Part shown: positions 60,760 through 64,000 of the stretch, piece by piece
How positions within the stretch are numbered: the first letter of the stretch is position 1
Layout of the letters: the number at the start of each line of letters is the position of its first letter
Assembly: GCA_963745595.1 (NCBI GenBank)
Contig: CAVUYB010000014.1
Span: forward strand, 124,001-188,000
Reading direction: 5' to 3'
Source of the DNA: DASZUK01 sp963745595
GTDB taxonomy: Bacteria > Actinomycetota > Acidimicrobiia > Acidimicrobiales > RAAP-2
Length of the DNA stretch: 64,000 bases
The notes under the pieces: generated by a model
Seen by the model: the letters and a program-made list of their open reading frames with translations, nothing else
Database searches by the model: none
What the model was told of the DNA's origin: nothing
Program-made: the position numbers and the translations under genes

Positions 60760-61529
60760 TCACCACGGCGGCGCCCCGGTCCGCTCCTCGACGGCGATCC
60801 TCCACGAGAAGAGGACCGCCGAGACCGCGGTGGCCAGGTTGATGCTGGAGACGCCCGGGCGCATCGGCACGGCGATCGTCCGGTCGGCCCGTTCCCGGAC
60901 CGCGGCCGACAGTCCGTAGCGCTCGCCACCGACGACCAGGATGGTGTTCGGATCGAGCGTCGACGGCCGGAACGGCTCGCCGTCGGCGTCAAGGGCGACG
61001 ATCGTCCGGTCGGTGGTCGACGGCAGCTCGGCGGAAACGGTGTCGACGGCGAACTGCAGGCCGGCCGCGCTTCGGATGGCGACCGGCAACCACGGATCGA
61101 CCTGCCCGGACACCGTCACCGCGGCGACGTCGGCGGCCGCGGCGACGCGGATGACCGAGCCGACGTTGCCGGGGTTGCGTGGCCCTTCGAGATGGACGAC
61201 CGGCCGGCCGTTGGCCGCGAACAGCCGGCGATGTCGACCGGCGGCCGGGCCGTGATCGACAGCAGCGGGCTCGACAGGCTGCGCGGGCAGAGGTTGGCGA
61301 ACCGGACGGGGTCGACGACCTGGACGACGTCGTCGATGGCCGCCACGACGTCGGGGGCGAGCCGCGCCGCGAGGTTCATGAGCTTGTCGCGGTCGTACGT
61401 CACCGCCGTCTGCAGTGCCGACCCGAACCGGATGGCGTGGCGGGCCGGGTGGAAGCCTTCGAGGACGACGAACGACGAGTCGTGGTAGGCGGCGTGGAAC
61501 CGCCGGGTCAGGTCGTTCCCACCGATCAG
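60760..61529 (-). CDS. TrmH/SpoU-family RNA 2'-O-methyltransferase (one frameshift)
   Basis: A SPOUT-fold methyltransferase of about 256 residues acting on rRNA or tRNA. HAIRFGSALQTAVTYDRDKL is the N-terminal substrate-binding part, then, across a frame change near 61225, the knot motifs VHLEGPRNPGNVGSVIRVAA, ILVVGGERYGLS and VPMRPGVSSINLATAVSAVL. No ATG, GTG or TTG begins the conserved N-terminus after the preceding stop codon; a CTG at 61529 is the first candidate, so the start may be CTG or hidden by an error. It lies directly downstream of the CAP-domain gene on the same strand, and converges on the acyltransferase. Confidence 0.82.
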
Positions 61530-61547
61530 CCTCGGTGCCGGCCGACG

Positions 61548-63126
61548 TCAGTCGGCGACCGCGACGATCGGCGCGGCCAACTGGAGGCAGGCCGCCGACC
61601 CCTGGTACTGGGCGTCGCCGAAGTTGAAGACGCCACCGTCGTACGCGACGAGCCGGTAGCCGGCGCCGCTCGGCGTCGGCACCATGCCGGCGATCCCCTC
61701 GACCAGCGGCTGCCCGCCCATCGAGCCGTAGAACGGCGCGTCGAACGCGAAGATCCCCCCGTCGGCCGCGACGAGCCAGTACCCACCGGTCGACTGGTCG
61801 GCGGCGATCCCGACGATCGGCGAGTTGAGCGGCCGTCCACCCATCGAGCCGTCGAAGGTGGCGTCGCCGAACGCGAAGACGCCGCCGTCCGCGCCGACGA
61901 GCCAGTAGCCGCGACCGTCGTCGGTCGGCGCGATGCCGACGATCGGCTGGGTCGGGTGCGTCCCGGAGAGCGAGCCGAACGAACTGGCGTCGCCGAACGC
62001 GTAGACGTCGCCTGTCGGATCGGTCACCCAGTAACCCTGGCCGTCGGGAGTGCTGGCGATGGCCGACGCCACCTTGCCCGGCCGGTACTGCCGCGGGCCG
62101 GACGGGCTGTTGAGCACGCCGCCGAGGTCGGGGGCGTCGCCGAACGCGTGGACGTCGCCGTCGTCGTCGACCAGCCAGTACCCGCCGCCGCCCGGCGTGA
62201 CCGCGATGCCGACGAGCGGCCATGTCGGGTTCGTCCCGCCGAGCGAGCCGGCGAACGTCGTGCTGCCGAACGCGAACGCGCCGCCGTCCGCGCCGACCAG
62301 CGCGTAGCCCTGGGCGGCGTTCGGGTCCGTCGTCGTGCAGCCCGGCGGCGCGACGGCCAGGAACGGGCGGACGTCGGCCGACCACGTGAAGACGAGCGGC
62401 GGCGTCGGTCCGGACGGCGCGGCGACGACGAGCGTGAACGACGGGTACCCCGGTGCGGTCGAGTAACCGGCGCCGGCGACGCAGGCGGCACAGCCGGGCA
62501 GCAGCAGGCTCGACAGGATGACGTCGCGGTGACCCCACGACGGCCATTGGGTCCCACGCCGTCGATGTCGTGCAGGCGATGTTCCCGCTCCCCGGACCGC
62601 CGGCCGGACCGGTGCCGCAGCCGTCGTCGTACATCCAGCCGAAATCAGCCTCGAGCGGCGAGTTGTCGCCGCCCGACCAGGCCGTCGCGGCCGATCGGCT
62701 GCCCGCCGGGGCCGCCGGGTCGGTGCCGGCGGCCGCGCCGGCCTGCGCACTGGCGTCGGCTGTCGCCGTCAGGCCGAGCAGCGGCGGTAGGCCGCGGTCG
62801 ACCCGTTCGAGCTCCGTGACGACGAAGATCTGCTCCGGCACCGTCAGGCTGGCGTAGTTCGACGGCAGGTTCATCGGGCCGGTCGCCTCGTTCGCCCTCG
62901 CCGAGTCGATCTGCGACAGCTCCGACGCCTGGCAGGCCGTCGACTGGTCGAGCTGGCCGCTGGCGCACGGTGGCCCGTACTGCCAGCCGATGTTGGCCGA
63001 CGGAAAGTTCGGCGGCAGCAGGCCGGCGACGGCGCCCGCCGGGCCGATCGGCGCGACGCCGACGAGCATGGCCCCGGCGAGCAGCGCGGCCAGCAGGGTC
63101 GCCCGTGCCGCGGCCAGCCGTCTCAC
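61548..63126 (-). CDS. Exported CAP-domain protein with six C-terminal repeats (one frameshift)
   Basis: An exported protein of about 525 residues. A signal peptide (LAAARATLLAALLAGAMLVG) precedes a CAP/SCP-like domain (about 60-240) with VTELERVDRGLPPLLGLTAT, EADFGWMYDDGCGTG and, across a frame change near 62540, WGHRDVILSSLLLPG. Six repeats of about 42 residues follow (GYALVGADGGAFAFGS through GYRLVAYDGGVFNFGDA). CAP proteins bind sterols, lipids or wall components; the role of this bacterial subgroup is unknown. The GTG at 63126 follows TAGGTT by seven bases. It may share a transcript with the TrmH gene. Confidence 0.82.
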
Positions 63127-63133
63127 CGGACGA

Positions 63134-63139
63134 AACCTA
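63134..63139 (-). promoter_or_regulatory. Candidate -10 element of the CAP-protein gene
   Basis: On the minus strand TAGGTT ends seven bases before the GTG at 63126. Confidence 0.4.
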
Positions 63140-63164
63140 GTCGGCCGGGCCGTGGGCGAGCGCA

Positions 63165-63170
63165 TAACCT
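63165..63170 (+). promoter_or_regulatory. Candidate -10 element of the 63.2-kb gene
   Basis: TAACCT ends six bases before the ATG at 63177; it is back to back with the CAP-gene promoter. Confidence 0.4.
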
Positions 63171-63176
63171 CGGGCC

Positions 63177-63800
63177 ATGTACCTCTACGTGCGCAGCCGC
63201 CAACTGCAGAACGACGCCGACGTCGACTGGGCGGCGGCCGTCCGGGCCCGCATGGCCGAGGTGACCGGCAACGACGTCCGGCTGTGGGAAAAGGCCTACT
63301 CGCCGGGTACGGGCACGGTGCGGTGGACGTCGTGGTGGGACGACCTCGCCACGCTCGACCGGGCAGTTGGCGGGCTCCGGGACGACGACGCCTACAGCCA
63401 GCTCGCCCGGGACGGCGCGGCGTCGGCAGTCGGGCCAGCCGACGACGTGATCCTCGGCGTCGTCCACGGCGACCCGGCGGTCGAGATGTCGAGCCGGTAC
63501 GTCCGGAGCCTCGAGGCCGTCGGCGCCCAAGGCACGCTCGACCGCGGCCTGACGTCCGGCGTCGAGATCCTGAAGAAGTCGGAGGAGATCACCGGCGTCC
63601 CGTCGCTGTTCGTCCGGGCCGTCACCGGCACGATGGGCGCGTTCGCGTGGCTCAGCGGCTATCCCGACCTCGGGACGTTCCAGGCGACCAACGAGAAGCT
63701 GCTGACCGGGTCGACGTGGCTGTGGTTCCGCGACCGCCACGCGGAAGGTCTCAGCGGGTCGCCGATGCAGATGGCCCTCTACCGGCGGGTCGACGAGTAA
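63177..63800 (+). CDS. Protein of unknown function
   Basis: A 207-residue soluble protein with no signal peptide or membrane helix. MYLYVRSRQLQNDADVDWAA, DVRLWEKAYSPGTGTVRWTS and WWDDLATLDRAVGGL suggest a dimeric alpha/beta-barrel-like half; VVHGDPAVEMSSRYVRSLEA and WLWFRDRHAEGLSG follow. I recognise no family. The frame is clean and codon use is typical, so it is a real gene. It is divergent to the CAP-protein gene with a very short shared promoter region. Confidence 0.7.
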   Translation: MYLYVRSRQLQNDADVDWAAAVRARMAEVTGNDVRLWEKAYSPGTGTVRWTSWWDDLATLDRAVGGLRDDDAYSQLARDGAASAVGPADDVILGVVHGDPAVEMSSRYVRSLEAVGAQGTLDRGLTSGVEILKKSEEITGVPSLFVRAVTGTMGAFAWLSGYPDLGTFQATNEKLLTGSTWLWFRDRHAEGLSGSPMQMALYRRVDE

Positions 63801-63813
63801 TCGATCGACGGAG

Positions 63814-64000
63814 TTACGGCGTCCGGCCGGTGATCGCCACGATCTGGTCGAGGACCGACGCATCGGCGGCGACATCGACCGGTGGGCCCCACAGGTCGGG
63901 GAACGGCGCGTTCGGCACGAACTCGACGACGTGGTCGAGGCAGGCCCGCAGGGTGTCATCCGGTAGGTCGAACGGCTGACCGGTCCCCCGGGCGAGGTCC
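63814..64000 (-). CDS. C-terminus of a TIGR03086-family metal-binding protein (partial)
   Basis: The last 62 codons of a gene that continues beyond the window. GTGQPFDLPDDTLRACLDHV, VEFVPNAPFPDLWGPPVDVA and DASVLDQIVAITGRTP match the C-terminal end of the TIGR03086/DinB-like mycothiol-dependent maleylpyruvate-isomerase superfamily. The metal-binding N-terminus is outside. A second DinB-type protein is encoded at 48.3 kb. Confidence 0.72.
   Translation of the reverse strand, partial: DLARGTGQPFDLPDDTLRACLDHVVEFVPNAPFPDLWGPPVDVAADASVLDQIVAITGRTP

Noticed and set aside
60760..63165. A single minus-strand open frame of about 800 codons across the TrmH and CAP regions
   Set aside because: The middle third is low-complexity Arg/Pro text; the real proteins lie in other frames there. 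It joins two genes only because of a frameshift in each.
1..64000. tRNA or rRNA genes
   Set aside because: No cloverleaf with a conserved TTCGANTC arm or rRNA core sequence was noticed. A tRNA scan would settle this; any hit would overturn it.

Overview
The window is about 70% GC and reads as a chromosomal segment of an actinobacterium, most likely an uncultured member of the Acidimicrobiia. Supporting signs are strong G/C bias at third codon positions, many GTG and TTG starts, frequent start/stop overlaps, leaderless-looking promoters (TANNNT ending 6-8 nt before the start codon), a DUF222-HNH gene, mycothiol-type DinB proteins, and several exported proteins carrying a GYWLVASDGG repeat module that I know mainly from that class. 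I see no rRNA, tRNA, CRISPR array, insertion sequence or prophage. Sequence quality is uneven. Genes in the left 28 kb carry many single-base frameshifts, worst in tldD/tldE at 7.3-10.3 kb, while the right 35 kb is almost clean. Conserved motifs survive in the shifted frames, so I treat these as assembly errors in real genes, not decay.

Layout. 0-7.3 kb: two cyclic-di-GMP/PAS signalling proteins, a secreted GH43 glycosidase, glutamate decarboxylase and a HicAB toxin-antitoxin pair. 7.3-15.8 kb: tldD/tldE, a flavin monooxygenase, an M20 peptidase, a membrane protein, an alpha/beta hydrolase and a Baeyer-Villiger-type monooxygenase. 15.8-21.6 kb: a leftward chain of overlapping genes (KdpD N-terminal half, acyl-CoA dehydrogenase, YihY, FAD dehydrogenase, UPF0104). 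21.7-28.8 kb: the Kdp potassium system, with KdpD split between two divergent genes, plus kdpE, kdpCBAF and a 27-residue membrane peptide upstream of kdpF. 28.9-32.8 kb: a TetR regulator, two small membrane proteins, and a divergent Nur regulator/NiCoT nickel permease pair sharing a Nur-type box.

32.8-48.8 kb: a secreted GH5 glycosidase, an O-methyltransferase, two flippase-like UPF0104 proteins (one fused to a degenerate kinase), DUF2252, an exported L,D-transpeptidase, the DUF222-HNH endonuclease, a CapA phosphoesterase, DUF302, superoxide dismutase, threonine deaminase, SRPBCC and DinB. 48.7-58.6 kb: three MFS drug-exporter genes, each next to its own regulator (HxlR, MarR, TetR) with visible operator palindromes; glmS and a coupled hybrid histidine kinase sit between them. 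58.7-64 kb: an OafA-type acyltransferase, a TrmH-type rRNA methyltransferase, an exported CAP-domain protein, an unknown protein and a partial TIGR03086 protein.

The most unusual feature is a module of about 42 residues per repeat, present in exactly six copies in each of four unrelated exported enzymes (GH43, GH5, L,D-transpeptidase, CAP). The constant count suggests a closed six-bladed propeller-like domain acting as a shared surface or wall adaptor.
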